The notes under the pieces are model-generated. The model searched no databases, was not told the origin of the DNA, and saw nothing but the letters and a program-made list of their open reading frames with translations. A program made the translations under genes and the position numbers. From contig JAFXQD010000048.1 in NCBI GenBank assembly GCA_017527365.1, positions 1 to 52,112 on the forward strand: a stretch of DNA of 52,112 nucleotides, given 5' to 3'. The first letter of the stretch is position 1; each line of letters opens with the position of its first letter. Source of the DNA: Oscillibacter sp. (GTDB lineage Bacteria > Bacillota > Clostridia > Oscillospirales > Oscillospiraceae). This document shows positions 15,797 to 23,210 of this stretch, piece after piece.

Positions 15797-17203
15797 ATGA
15801 GCGACGAGTTCAAGAACCTGAAAAAGAAACTGCTGACCGCGAAAAAGAACGGCTACGACCGCGTGTCGGACGCCGACAGGGGCGCGATGGAGGAGTATTG
15901 CGCCGGGTATATGGCCTTCCTCAACCGTTGCAAGACGGAGCGGCTTTGCGCGGCGGAAGCAATCCGCATGGCGGAGGAAAAGGGCTACAAGCCCTATGCG
16001 CGGGGGCGGGGCGTAAGCCCCGGCGACAAGCTCTACGTATGCAACCGGGGCAAGTCCGTGACGCTGTTCCATATCGGAAAGCGCCCCCTCTCCGACGGAA
16101 TCATGCTTGCCGCCGCGCATATCGACTCGCCCCGGCTGGACTTGAAGCCCACGCCGCTGTACGAGGAAAGCGAACTCGCGTTTTTTAAGACGCACTACTA
16201 CGGCGGAATCCGCAAATACCAGTGGGTGACAATCCCGCTGGAACTGCGCGGCGTCGTCGCCATGAAGGACGGGCGGACGATACCTGTCAACATCGGCGCG
16301 GAGCCCGGCGACCCGAAACTGGTCATCACGGACTTGTTGCCGCATTTGGGGCAGGAGCAGGCTAAGAAGCCGCTTGCGACGGCGATTCCCGCCGAGACGT
16401 TAAATCTGTTAGTCGGAAGCCGCCCCGTCGGGGACGAGGACGACAAGGGGCGCGTGAAACTCGCCGTCATGAAACTGCTGAACGAAAAGTACGGAATCAC
16501 GGAGGACGATTTCAACTCCGCCGAACTGGAGGCTGTCCCCGCGTCTCCGGCTTGCGAAATCGGGCTTGACCGCTCCATGATTGGCGCATACGGGCATGAC
16601 GACAGGGTGTGCGCCTACGCGGTGTTCAAGGCGTTGCTGGACTTGTCCGAGACGCCGGAGAAAACCGCCGTCTGTATGCTCGCCGACAAGGAGGAAATCG
16701 GCTCCGAGGGCGTCACGGGTATGCGCTCCGCCGCGTTCGACGCGGCGCTTGAGGACTTGTGCGCGGCGCAGGGCGTCGCGCTCCGCGAGTGCCGGGAGAA
16801 GTCGTTCTGCCTGAGCGCCGACGTGACCGCCGCCTTTGACCCCGATTATGCCGACGTGTTCGACAAGCGCAACGCCGCGTTTTTAAACTACGGCGTGGGC
16901 TTGTGCAAGTACACGGGGGCGCGTGGGAAGTCGGGCGCGTCCGACGCCGACGCGGAGACCGTCGCCTTTGCGCGGCGCGTGTTCGACGAGGCGGGGGTTG
17001 TCTGGCAAATCGCGGAGTTGGGCAAGGTTGACGCGGGCGGCGGCGGCACGGTCGCGGCGTACATGGCGCAACGCAACATCACCACGCTGGACGCGGGCGT
17101 CCCCGTGCTGAGTATGCACGCGCCCTTCGAGACCGTGGCGAAACTCGACTGCTATCAGATGTACAAAGGCGCGGCGGCGCTCTACCGCGCCGCGTTCGCG
17201 TAA
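15797..17203 (+). CDS. M18 family aminopeptidase
   Basis: This 468-residue metallopeptidase belongs to family M18 (aminopeptidase I / aspartyl aminopeptidase-like), which removes N-terminal residues in the cytoplasm using two metal ions. Visible features are AAAHIDSPRLDLKP (metal-binding histidine and aspartate), the glutamate pair in LADKEEIGSEG, GAYGHDDRVCAY, and a C-terminal VPVLSMHAPFE segment with a metal-binding histidine. I chose 15797 over an earlier in-frame start at 15734: the earlier one would overlap the fusion gene by 59 bases, while 15797 has AAGGGAAGAT just upstream. The gap from the fusion gene is 4 bases. Confidence 0.93.
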   Translation: MSDEFKNLKKKLLTAKKNGYDRVSDADRGAMEEYCAGYMAFLNRCKTERLCAAEAIRMAEEKGYKPYARGRGVSPGDKLYVCNRGKSVTLFHIGKRPLSDGIMLAAAHIDSPRLDLKPTPLYEESELAFFKTHYYGGIRKYQWVTIPLELRGVVAMKDGRTIPVNIGAEPGDPKLVITDLLPHLGQEQAKKPLATAIPAETLNLLVGSRPVGDEDDKGRVKLAVMKLLNEKYGITEDDFNSAELEAVPASPACEIGLDRSMIGAYGHDDRVCAYAVFKALLDLSETPEKTAVCMLADKEEIGSEGVTGMRSAAFDAALEDLCAAQGVALRECREKSFCLSADVTAAFDPDYADVFDKRNAAFLNYGVGLCKYTGARGKSGASDADAETVAFARRVFDEAGVVWQIAELGKVDAGGGGTVAAYMAQRNITTLDAGVPVLSMHAPFETVAKLDCYQMYKGAAALYRAAFA

Positions 17204-17208
17204 AACGC

Positions 17209-17250
17209 AAAACAAGCGGGCTGTCCTGCAAAGGAACGCCCGCTTGTTTT
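17209..17250. terminator. Bidirectional terminator between M18 and ybaB genes
   Basis: A perfect 13-bp stem AAAACAAGCGGGC/GCCCGCTTGTTTT (17209-17221 with 17238-17250) has flanking A and T runs, so it can end the M18 unit on the plus strand and the dnaX-ybaB unit on the minus strand. Confidence 0.92.
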
Positions 17251-17639
17251 CACAGCCCCAAACTGCCCAGATTCAGGTTGAATCCGCCCAGATTCAGGTT
17301 TCCGCTTGCGCTCTCCATGCGCTTGTCCATGGCTTCCTGCGCCTGACGCAAGGCCTCGTTGACGGCGGTGACAACCAAGTCCTGCAACATCTCCGTGTCT
17401 TGCGGGTCGACGGCTTCCGGCTTAATGTTCAGCGACACCAATTCGCGCTTGCCGTTGGCGACGGCTTCCACGGCGCCGCCGCCCGACGTGGCGGAAAACT
17501 CCTGCGCTTCCACTTCCTCCTGCGCGGCGGTCATTTCCGCCTGCATTTGCACAATTTTCTGTTGCAATGCGGCTTGCCGACGGCTCCCGGCGGGGTTCTG
17601 ACTGCCGTTGGTAAAGCCTCTGCGGGCGCTGTAACCCAT
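17250..17639 (-). CDS. YbaB/EbfC family nucleoid-associated protein
   Basis: The 129-residue protein has the YbaB core: a charged coiled-coil helix (about 22-48), the SATSGGGAVEAVANGKREL strand region (about 49-67), and a helix with DLVVTAVNEAL (about 87-97). The tail is asparagine/glycine/leucine-rich (NLNLGG repeats) and longer than usual. Family members are small dimers that bind DNA; precise function is unclear. The gene follows dnaX by 23 bases, the common dnaX-ybaB order, though recR, usually next, is absent. An AAAAGGAG site precedes the start. Confidence 0.92.
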   Translation of the reverse strand: MGYSARRGFTNGSQNPAGSRRQAALQQKIVQMQAEMTAAQEEVEAQEFSATSGGGAVEAVANGKRELVSLNIKPEAVDPQDTEMLQDLVVTAVNEALRQAQEAMDKRMESASGNLNLGGFNLNLGSLGL

Positions 17640-17662
17640 ATGTCATTTCTCCTTTTGCGGCG

Positions 17663-19471
17663 TTATTCTTCTCCGATAATGCGAACAATATCGGGCCACC
17701 GGCGGCTTTGCGCCACCAAATCTTCCAGATTTTTTCGGGGAGGACGTGCGTCAATATCACATAAAACGACGCGTTTCGCGCCGCTTTCCTCTCTCAGTAC
17801 CGCTCTAACTTTTTTCTTGTCTAAATATTTTCTTAAGCCGTATTCCGTGTAGATGTTCAGAGTTCCATTTTCCGTAAGAATCCCGTTACATTCTCCAAGA
17901 CACCCGCCCAAGTGGATAGGCAAACGCGCTTTACAACGTTTGACAATCTCATCCCAGTTGAAAACAGGAGGCGTCACAGGTTCGGGCTCATTTATCTGGT
18001 CATCAGGATAGGCATTATCAGCCGCTGGTAAAGTCTCGTCCCTGTCCGGCAGTGGGGTTTCAGCGTCTGGTTGTGATAGGGCGCCGTCATGCGACGGCGT
18101 TTCTTCCCATTGCAACGCGTCATCCGGCAAGGGGAGGGCGTCAAACGGCGGCATATTGTCGGGCGGCGGCGCGTCGTAGTCGGACGGCGTATCGTCGGGC
18201 GGCGCGGGCTGTTCGACAGGCGCGGCGGCGTGCGTCATTCGGGGCGGCGCGGCGGCTTGCGGAACGCGTTCCGGCGCGACAGGCGGCGGGGCTTGCGCGG
18301 CGCGGACGGGCGCGGCTTGCGGCAACGCAACGCCGCTTTCCAGACGCTCCACGCGGCTGACAAGCGCCGCCAAATCCCCGGAAAGGGTCTCGTCGCACAG
18401 GCGCAATAGGCAAAGTTCCGCATTCAGGCGGCTGTTCGCGCCGTCCGACGGCTCCGCGCCCGCGCCCTGCAACGCGGTCGCCAAGTATAACAAGCGGCTG
18501 TCCGTTGACAGCGATTCCAAGCGGCTAAGGGTGTTGGCGTCGTAGCCGCCCGACAGCAAAGCCGCGCTTCCTTCCGGAGCCACGCGCAGCAGGAGCAGGT
18601 CGCGCACAAGCGCGGAGAGTTCGCGCAGGACGGTGTTTCCGTCGCGCCCGTTGTCGTAGAGTTCGCCGAAGAGCGCGAGCGCGGACGGCACGTCGCGCCT
18701 TAAGACGTATTCGAGCAGTTGGGCGGTCTGCAAATGCCCGGCGAGCCCCAGCGTGTCGAGGACGGCGGCGCTGTCCACGGCGGCGCCCGACGCGGCGCAC
18801 TGGTCGAGCAACGACAGCCCGTCGCGCATGGCGCCTTCCGCCAGACGCGCCAGCAGTTCGGCGGCGTCGTCGGTGAGCGCGATTTTCTCCTGACGCGCCA
18901 CGTAGAGCAGGCGCGCCGCGATGTCACGCGGTTGAATGCGCCGGAAGGCGTAGCGCTGACAGCGGGAAAGGATGGTCGCCGGGACTTTGTGCAGTTCGGT
19001 CGTCGCCAGAATGAACATGAGGTGCTCCGGCGGCTCCTCCAGAATTTTTAAGAGCGCGTTAAAGGCCGACGTGGAAAGCATATGGACTTCGTCGACGATA
19101 TAGACGCGCTTCCGCACGTTGGCGGGCGGATAAATCGCCTCGTCGCGCAGGGCGCGGACTTGGTCGACGCCGTTGTTGGACGCGGCGTCCAGTTCCAGCA
19201 CGTCAAGCGAATTTCCCTCTTCCAGCGCGAGGCAGGCCGCGCATTTCCCGCACGGGTCGCCGTCCTTGGGGTTTTCGCAGTTGACGGCGCGGGCGAGGAT
19301 TTTCGCGCACGTCGTCTTTCCCGTCCCGCGGCTCCCCGTGAACAGGTACGCGTGGGAAGTCCGGTTCTCCGCCACCTGCTTTTGCAAAGTGCGCGTAATA
19401 TGCGACTGTCCGACGACATCCGAAAAGGCCGCCGGGCGGTATTTCCGATATAAAGCCTGATACGTTCCCAT
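17663..19471 (-). CDS. dnaX: DNA polymerase III subunit gamma/tau
   Basis: This is the clamp-loader ATPase. The 602-residue protein begins YQALYRKYRPAAFSDVVGQ and has Walker A GSRGTGKTT (about 46-54), a zinc module with four cysteines (CENPKDGDPCGKCAAC), Walker B VDEVHM (about 125-130), the SRC sensor (about 168-170), and a long Pro/Ala/Asp-rich tau-type linker (about 380-490) before a C-terminal domain that may contact the polymerase. Its start is preceded by only a weak ribosome binding site. SRP RNA is encoded just upstream on the same strand, so the two may share transcription from the promoter at 19647-19675. Confidence 0.95.
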   Translation of the reverse strand: MGTYQALYRKYRPAAFSDVVGQSHITRTLQKQVAENRTSHAYLFTGSRGTGKTTCAKILARAVNCENPKDGDPCGKCAACLALEEGNSLDVLELDAASNNGVDQVRALRDEAIYPPANVRKRVYIVDEVHMLSTSAFNALLKILEEPPEHLMFILATTELHKVPATILSRCQRYAFRRIQPRDIAARLLYVARQEKIALTDDAAELLARLAEGAMRDGLSLLDQCAASGAAVDSAAVLDTLGLAGHLQTAQLLEYVLRRDVPSALALFGELYDNGRDGNTVLRELSALVRDLLLLRVAPEGSAALLSGGYDANTLSRLESLSTDSRLLYLATALQGAGAEPSDGANSRLNAELCLLRLCDETLSGDLAALVSRVERLESGVALPQAAPVRAAQAPPPVAPERVPQAAAPPRMTHAAAPVEQPAPPDDTPSDYDAPPPDNMPPFDALPLPDDALQWEETPSHDGALSQPDAETPLPDRDETLPAADNAYPDDQINEPEPVTPPVFNWDEIVKRCKARLPIHLGGCLGECNGILTENGTLNIYTEYGLRKYLDKKKVRAVLREESGAKRVVLCDIDARPPRKNLEDLVAQSRRWPDIVRIIGEE

Positions 19472-19504
19472 AATTTCCGCACATCCCGCCGGAAAAGATA
19501 AAAC

Positions 19505-19640
19505 ATCCTCCGCTTCCAGTCGCGGAACCGGCGTACCCGCGTCACATGCGCGTTCCGCTTAATGCTGCTCGGTTCCCCGCCTGACATGGTTCGCGGCGCC
19601 TCATTGCACGAGACCGGCTCCGCGACTGGAAACGGAGGAT
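19505..19640 (-). ncRNA. ffs: Signal recognition particle RNA (4.5S-type)
   Basis: On the minus strand, 5' ATCCTCCG...GAGCCGG pairs with CCGG...CGGAGGAT to form a long rod, with both ends at the limits given here. Near the tip is the conserved asymmetric loop GTCAGG ... AGCAGCA around a CGG-GGAA-CCG stem with a GGAA tetraloop, the Ffh-binding site. The RNA is followed by GTTTTATCTTTT, so its own stem may act as a terminator. A good promoter begins 7 bases before the 5' end. The location directly upstream of dnaX is common in Firmicutes. No Alu domain is visible, so it is the short form. Confidence 0.93.
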
Positions 19641-19646
19641 ATGCGT

Positions 19647-19675
19647 ATTATATACGATTCCGAAAGGAAATGCAA
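19647..19675 (-). promoter_or_regulatory. Sigma-A promoter of SRP RNA (and perhaps dnaX)
   Basis: On the minus strand: -35 TTGCAT (19675-19670), a 17-base spacer, and a perfect -10 TATAAT (19652-19647). Predicted start is near 19640, matching the 5' end of SRP RNA. Confidence 0.85.
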
Positions 19676-19686
19676 GCCCTTTCGGA
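19659..19686 (-). repeat. 9-bp inverted repeat framing the -35 box of the SRP RNA promoter
   Basis: TCCGAAAGG and CCTTTCGGA (19659-19667 and 19678-19686) pair perfectly with a 10-base loop that contains the -35 box. It lies just past the stop of the upstream lipoprotein gene, so it may be the end hairpin of that long operon. There is no T-tract after it on the minus strand, so terminator function is uncertain. Confidence 0.5.
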
Positions 19687-19694
19687 TGTTTTTT

Positions 19695-20426
19695 TCAAGC
19701 GCCGGATTCCGCCGGAGCGCCGGGGACGCTCTCCGCGTCTGCGGGCGGCAAGGGCGCCGTTTCCGGGGACGGCAAATCAAGGCGAAATTCCAGCAGTCCG
19801 ACCGGGCCCTCTTCCGGATAGGAAAAGGTTTCGGGCCAGTCGGGGAAATCGGTCAAGCCCTCGTCCTCGCGCAGACGCGCTTTCGCGTCCTCTACCTGTT
19901 CCTCTCCGGACGGCCCCCAGTAGCCGATTCTTACGGCGAGTTCCGTCCGCCCCTGTTCCAACGCGTCGCGCAGGAGCGCGTAGAGGGCTTCCGGGCTGGT
20001 CGCGTTGACAATCGCCTGCAGTTCTTCCGCCGTGCGGCGGTAGCCAATCTGCACTTTCACCTCGTGATAGCCGCGCTGGGCTTGGCTGACGGAGGCGATA
20101 TAGGCCACGGCGTAAGAGCCGAGCGGCGTCTGCCGCTGTATTTCTATGGTGGCCTGTTCGAGACGGTCGGCAATCGTCACATTGTCGTCGAAGTGGTAGA
20201 GGCGGAGCGTTGCGGCCTCGCGGCGCTGGCTGATAAGCAACAGCAAATCGTTGACAATATCCTGATAGTTTTCGGCGCGGAGCGTCCCGGCGGCCTCGCT
20301 TTCCCAGAACTTGCCGCTGTGCGGCTCCACCGTGACGTACTGCCGCTCCGGCAGGGAACAGCCCGTCAAGGCCAGCAGAAGGGCGCAGACAAGCCGCAAG
20401 GCGCGGGTTCGTTTCCGCTTTCCCAT
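19695..20426 (-). CDS. Putative lipoprotein of unknown function
   Basis: The 243-residue product has a basic start, a hydrophobic core and a clean lipobox LTGC at C23. The mature part is predicted soluble, with alternating strands and helices (for example QDIVNDLLLLISQRREAA, KVQIGYRRTAEEL) and a Pro/Ala/Glu-rich C-terminus. I do not recognise a domain. I chose 20426 because the signal peptide begins there; a longer start at 20477 would overlap the upstream gene by 46 bases. It is 5 bases downstream of the secreted amidase gene, so the two are probably co-expressed at the cell surface. Confidence 0.82.
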   Translation of the reverse strand: MGKRKRTRALRLVCALLLALTGCSLPERQYVTVEPHSGKFWESEAAGTLRAENYQDIVNDLLLLISQRREAATLRLYHFDDNVTIADRLEQATIEIQRQTPLGSYAVAYIASVSQAQRGYHEVKVQIGYRRTAEELQAIVNATSPEALYALLRDALEQGRTELAVRIGYWGPSGEEQVEDAKARLREDEGLTDFPDWPETFSYPEEGPVGLLEFRLDLPSPETAPLPPADAESVPGAPAESGA

Positions 20427-20431
20427 GGCCC

Positions 20432-23167
20432 TTACCTGCCGAGGAAATTGTTTCGCAGTATGAGCCTTGATTCGCACAGAGGGCGCATACCGTTGGTATT
20501 ATCGAGAGCCATTACCAGAATGGAATCAAAATCGCCGTCCAGAATCATATCCTGACTTTCCGTCGCGCCTTTGGACGCGACGGCGGCCATTTGGCCGTTC
20601 AGATAGCCGCAGGCGAACAGAACCCCGCTTGGAATCCGGTAAAGCGTCGTGCTGACGATATGCTGGGAACCGTTCTTAGCCACCGACGGATAAATTCTGG
20701 CAACGCTGGATTCCCAGTGGGCGTACAGGGTATGGTCTTCCGCCGTCTTAACAAGGGTTTCTTCCGTGACTAACTCGCCCTCCATAAGCTCGGTGTACCA
20801 GCCCAGAAACTCATTATCCTTCATCTCCGGCACGGGCATTTTGCCGTCTTCGCCATGTTCGCCGTAAGCCTTCGTGTACGTCACGGGATATGCCCGCTTA
20901 TCCTCCGGCAGGGAGCCTCCGTTAGGGTCAAGCGTCACAACGTATTCGCTCAGCGTCCACTGCGCGTACAAGGACAAATCCTCGTCAACGGCGTAAACGT
21001 CCCCCGGCATATAAGCGTCTCCCGTGGCGTTTGCCTGCGTGTTCCACGAAACGAACGTATAGCCCGCACGGACGGGGAGCTCTTCGCTCAAGGTCGCATC
21101 GACCTTTTCGACTTTCATCTGCTCTATCGGGTCACCTTCGCCGCCGTTGGGGTAATAGGTAATGGCGTAAGATGTCAGCACGGTAAACGGTATCGTTTCG
21201 CTACGGCTGGACGTGCGGTCGTTGACGCTGAAAGCCTCTAATCTGGCCTGATAGTCGCCGGGCTCCAGCTTCATGGGGAAGGAGAGGCTCCGCCTGACCG
21301 TGACGGCGCGAATCTCGTTTTCACCCTGCATGACGCGCAAAACGTAAGAGGCGGCGCCTTCCACAAGCGTCCAAGAGAAGGTGACGTTCGCGCCTTCGCT
21401 GCCCTCCATTTTCACTTCCAGCGCCGGGTCCTCCAACTCGACCCACGTCGTTTTGTCGATTTGGAAAAGCTGGGCTATTAAATCCTCCTCCGTTTTCTGT
21501 CTGGAGAAAATCCAAAGTTCGGCGCCGTCCTTGTCGCTGGCCTCGACAATGTCCATCACGCGGTCGGAGCATTTGGGGCGCAAATGGTATAAGCCCTTGT
21601 CGGCGTCGGACAGATACAAATACCACTGCTGTCCGGGCTTGGCGGAGTAGTCTTCCGTACAAACGGGAGTGCGGGAAGCCCAGCCGCCGTCGGAGGCCGC
21701 CAAAGCGGGCTGTTTCTGCGTATCGTTCCGCAGGGCGGAGAGGATTTGATAAGAGCCGTCGTCCAGCCTGACGAAATGCCAGACCTGCCCGGCGCGTTCC
21801 GTTTTGGCGCGGGATTCTACTTTGTTCGCGCCGTCGCTGGTCACGTAGCGTTTGAGGGTGGGATTGACGATATAGGCGTAGAAGTCGGCTTCCGCCTTCA
21901 CGTACCCGCTGAAACTGCCGAACGATTTGCTGGTGAGCTGAACCGTGTCAATGTCCACGGAGCCGCTGTAATAGTTCCACATAGCGTGCCAGCGGTTGGT
22001 GTTGTGGGAATTGATAATCGGCGTCCCGGCGGAGTTCGTCCCGACGCACAGCACGGCGTGATTGAAGGCGATGTTCGTTTTCTGTTCCCGCGCTTCGGCG
22101 CTTGCGTACCCTGTGGCGGAGTAAAAGACCGGACTGCCCTTGTAGACCGTAGACTTGGACGCCGTGACGCAATGGCCGCGATTGTCGCGCATCCAGTGGT
22201 GAAGGTTTGTGGCGCCCGTCCAAGTCGCGCTCCGGTCGTTGGAAGTCTTGTAGTACCAGCCGTCGTTGGAATAGGGCTTTGTCACGACTTGCGGCATTCC
22301 ACCGGCGTAAATGCACTGAGAAGTGAAGTTGGCGCAGTCGCCGCCGTAGGGGTTGAAGTTGGCGTAGGCAGGGTTGTAGCGTTCGTTGCTCGCTTCCGAG
22401 CCGCCTTCCTTGTACGTTTTTCCGGGAATCCCGCCCCAGTATTGTTCGGAGTACGCGACGGCGGCGTCAACGTTATAATCCGCATAGTAGCTGATAGCCA
22501 GCAGGGACGCGGCGTCGTCAGGCTCCGCCGCATAGGGGACATCGGGTTCCGCCGAAGCGCGGTCAAGCAGTTCCTGCTGATGTTCCGCCGAAAGCGTGTT
22601 GATTCCAAGAAGGTCGCTTTCGTCGTACTCGTCGGCGAGAATCTCAAAGGAGCCGTCGGGACGCTCCGCGACGGTCAGGATATGCCACGTGCCGAAGCCG
22701 GACACGTCTAAGCCGCCCGCGCCGTCGGACAGGTCGTCGTAGTCGTAGAATGTCCACTCGTAAACGTACATCGTCATAGTTCCGTCTGCGTTGCGGACTG
22801 TGTTTTCGCGCTCAATCCCCGCGGTAACGTCGGCGTCCGACACGGAGAAGCCGAGCCGGGCTTCCATCTCCTTGACGCGTTGCGTCCGCAGGTCGTTATT
22901 GGCGGCGACAGCCGCGCTTATGCCCTCGTCGGCGGACAGCAGGCGCATGTCGCCGCGAAACGCCGCCTCCCGCGCCGCAAAGTAACCGGAGAGCGCCGCC
23001 TCCGCGCCGTCGTCGCCCAACAGTTGCGCCTCGTCCTGACTGCCGAACCACATCGCCGCCATTTCGTGGCAGTTCAGCGGCGCGGGGCGGCTTTCCGCCG
23101 CCGCCAGCGTCGCGCATAACAGCGCCGACAGGAACAACAGCGGCAAAATACGCATCCGGCGTTTCAT
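20432..23167 (-). CDS. Secreted amidase-domain protein with lectin-like and InlB B-type repeats
   Basis: The 911-residue protein has a signal peptide (1-24), a variable region, then an Amidase_6-type domain (about 260-415) with catalytic C278 in GGDCANFTSQC, H370 in FNHAVLCVG and N388 in the following NSHNT. Residues about 433-570 resemble a ricin-type beta-trefoil (repeated QxW-like QVWHF and QQWYL). A fibronectin-like strand region (about 575-660) follows, then two InlB B/Listeria-Bacteroides repeats (about 660-805: YYPNGGEGDPI...LYAQW and LDPNGGSLP...LYAHW). Likely a secreted cell-wall or glycopeptide hydrolase; the substrate is unknown. It is preceded by AAGGAGG and follows polC by 43 bases. 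Confidence 0.88.
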   Translation of the reverse strand: MKRRMRILPLLFLSALLCATLAAAESRPAPLNCHEMAAMWFGSQDEAQLLGDDGAEAALSGYFAAREAAFRGDMRLLSADEGISAAVAANNDLRTQRVKEMEARLGFSVSDADVTAGIERENTVRNADGTMTMYVYEWTFYDYDDLSDGAGGLDVSGFGTWHILTVAERPDGSFEILADEYDESDLLGINTLSAEHQQELLDRASAEPDVPYAAEPDDAASLLAISYYADYNVDAAVAYSEQYWGGIPGKTYKEGGSEASNERYNPAYANFNPYGGDCANFTSQCIYAGGMPQVVTKPYSNDGWYYKTSNDRSATWTGATNLHHWMRDNRGHCVTASKSTVYKGSPVFYSATGYASAEAREQKTNIAFNHAVLCVGTNSAGTPIINSHNTNRWHAMWNYYSGSVDIDTVQLTSKSFGSFSGYVKAEADFYAYIVNPTLKRYVTSDGANKVESRAKTERAGQVWHFVRLDDGSYQILSALRNDTQKQPALAASDGGWASRTPVCTEDYSAKPGQQWYLYLSDADKGLYHLRPKCSDRVMDIVEASDKDGAELWIFSRQKTEEDLIAQLFQIDKTTWVELEDPALEVKMEGSEGANVTFSWTLVEGAASYVLRVMQGENEIRAVTVRRSLSFPMKLEPGDYQARLEAFSVNDRTSSRSETIPFTVLTSYAITYYPNGGEGDPIEQMKVEKVDATLSEELPVRAGYTFVSWNTQANATGDAYMPGDVYAVDEDLSLYAQWTLSEYVVTLDPNGGSLPEDKRAYPVTYTKAYGEHGEDGKMPVPEMKDNEFLGWYTELMEGELVTEETLVKTAEDHTLYAHWESSVARIYPSVAKNGSQHIVSTTLYRIPSGVLFACGYLNGQMAAVASKGATESQDMILDGDFDSILVMALDNTNGMRPLCESRLILRNNFLGR

Positions 23168-23210
23168 AAAGTCTCAACCTCCTTGAAGAGCGTCTTTAAG
23201 CGTTGCGCGT

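Noticed and set aside
20432-23167. InlB-type repeats as evidence of a virulence factor
   Set aside because: Such repeats are common in surface proteins of harmless gut bacteria and only suggest surface location.
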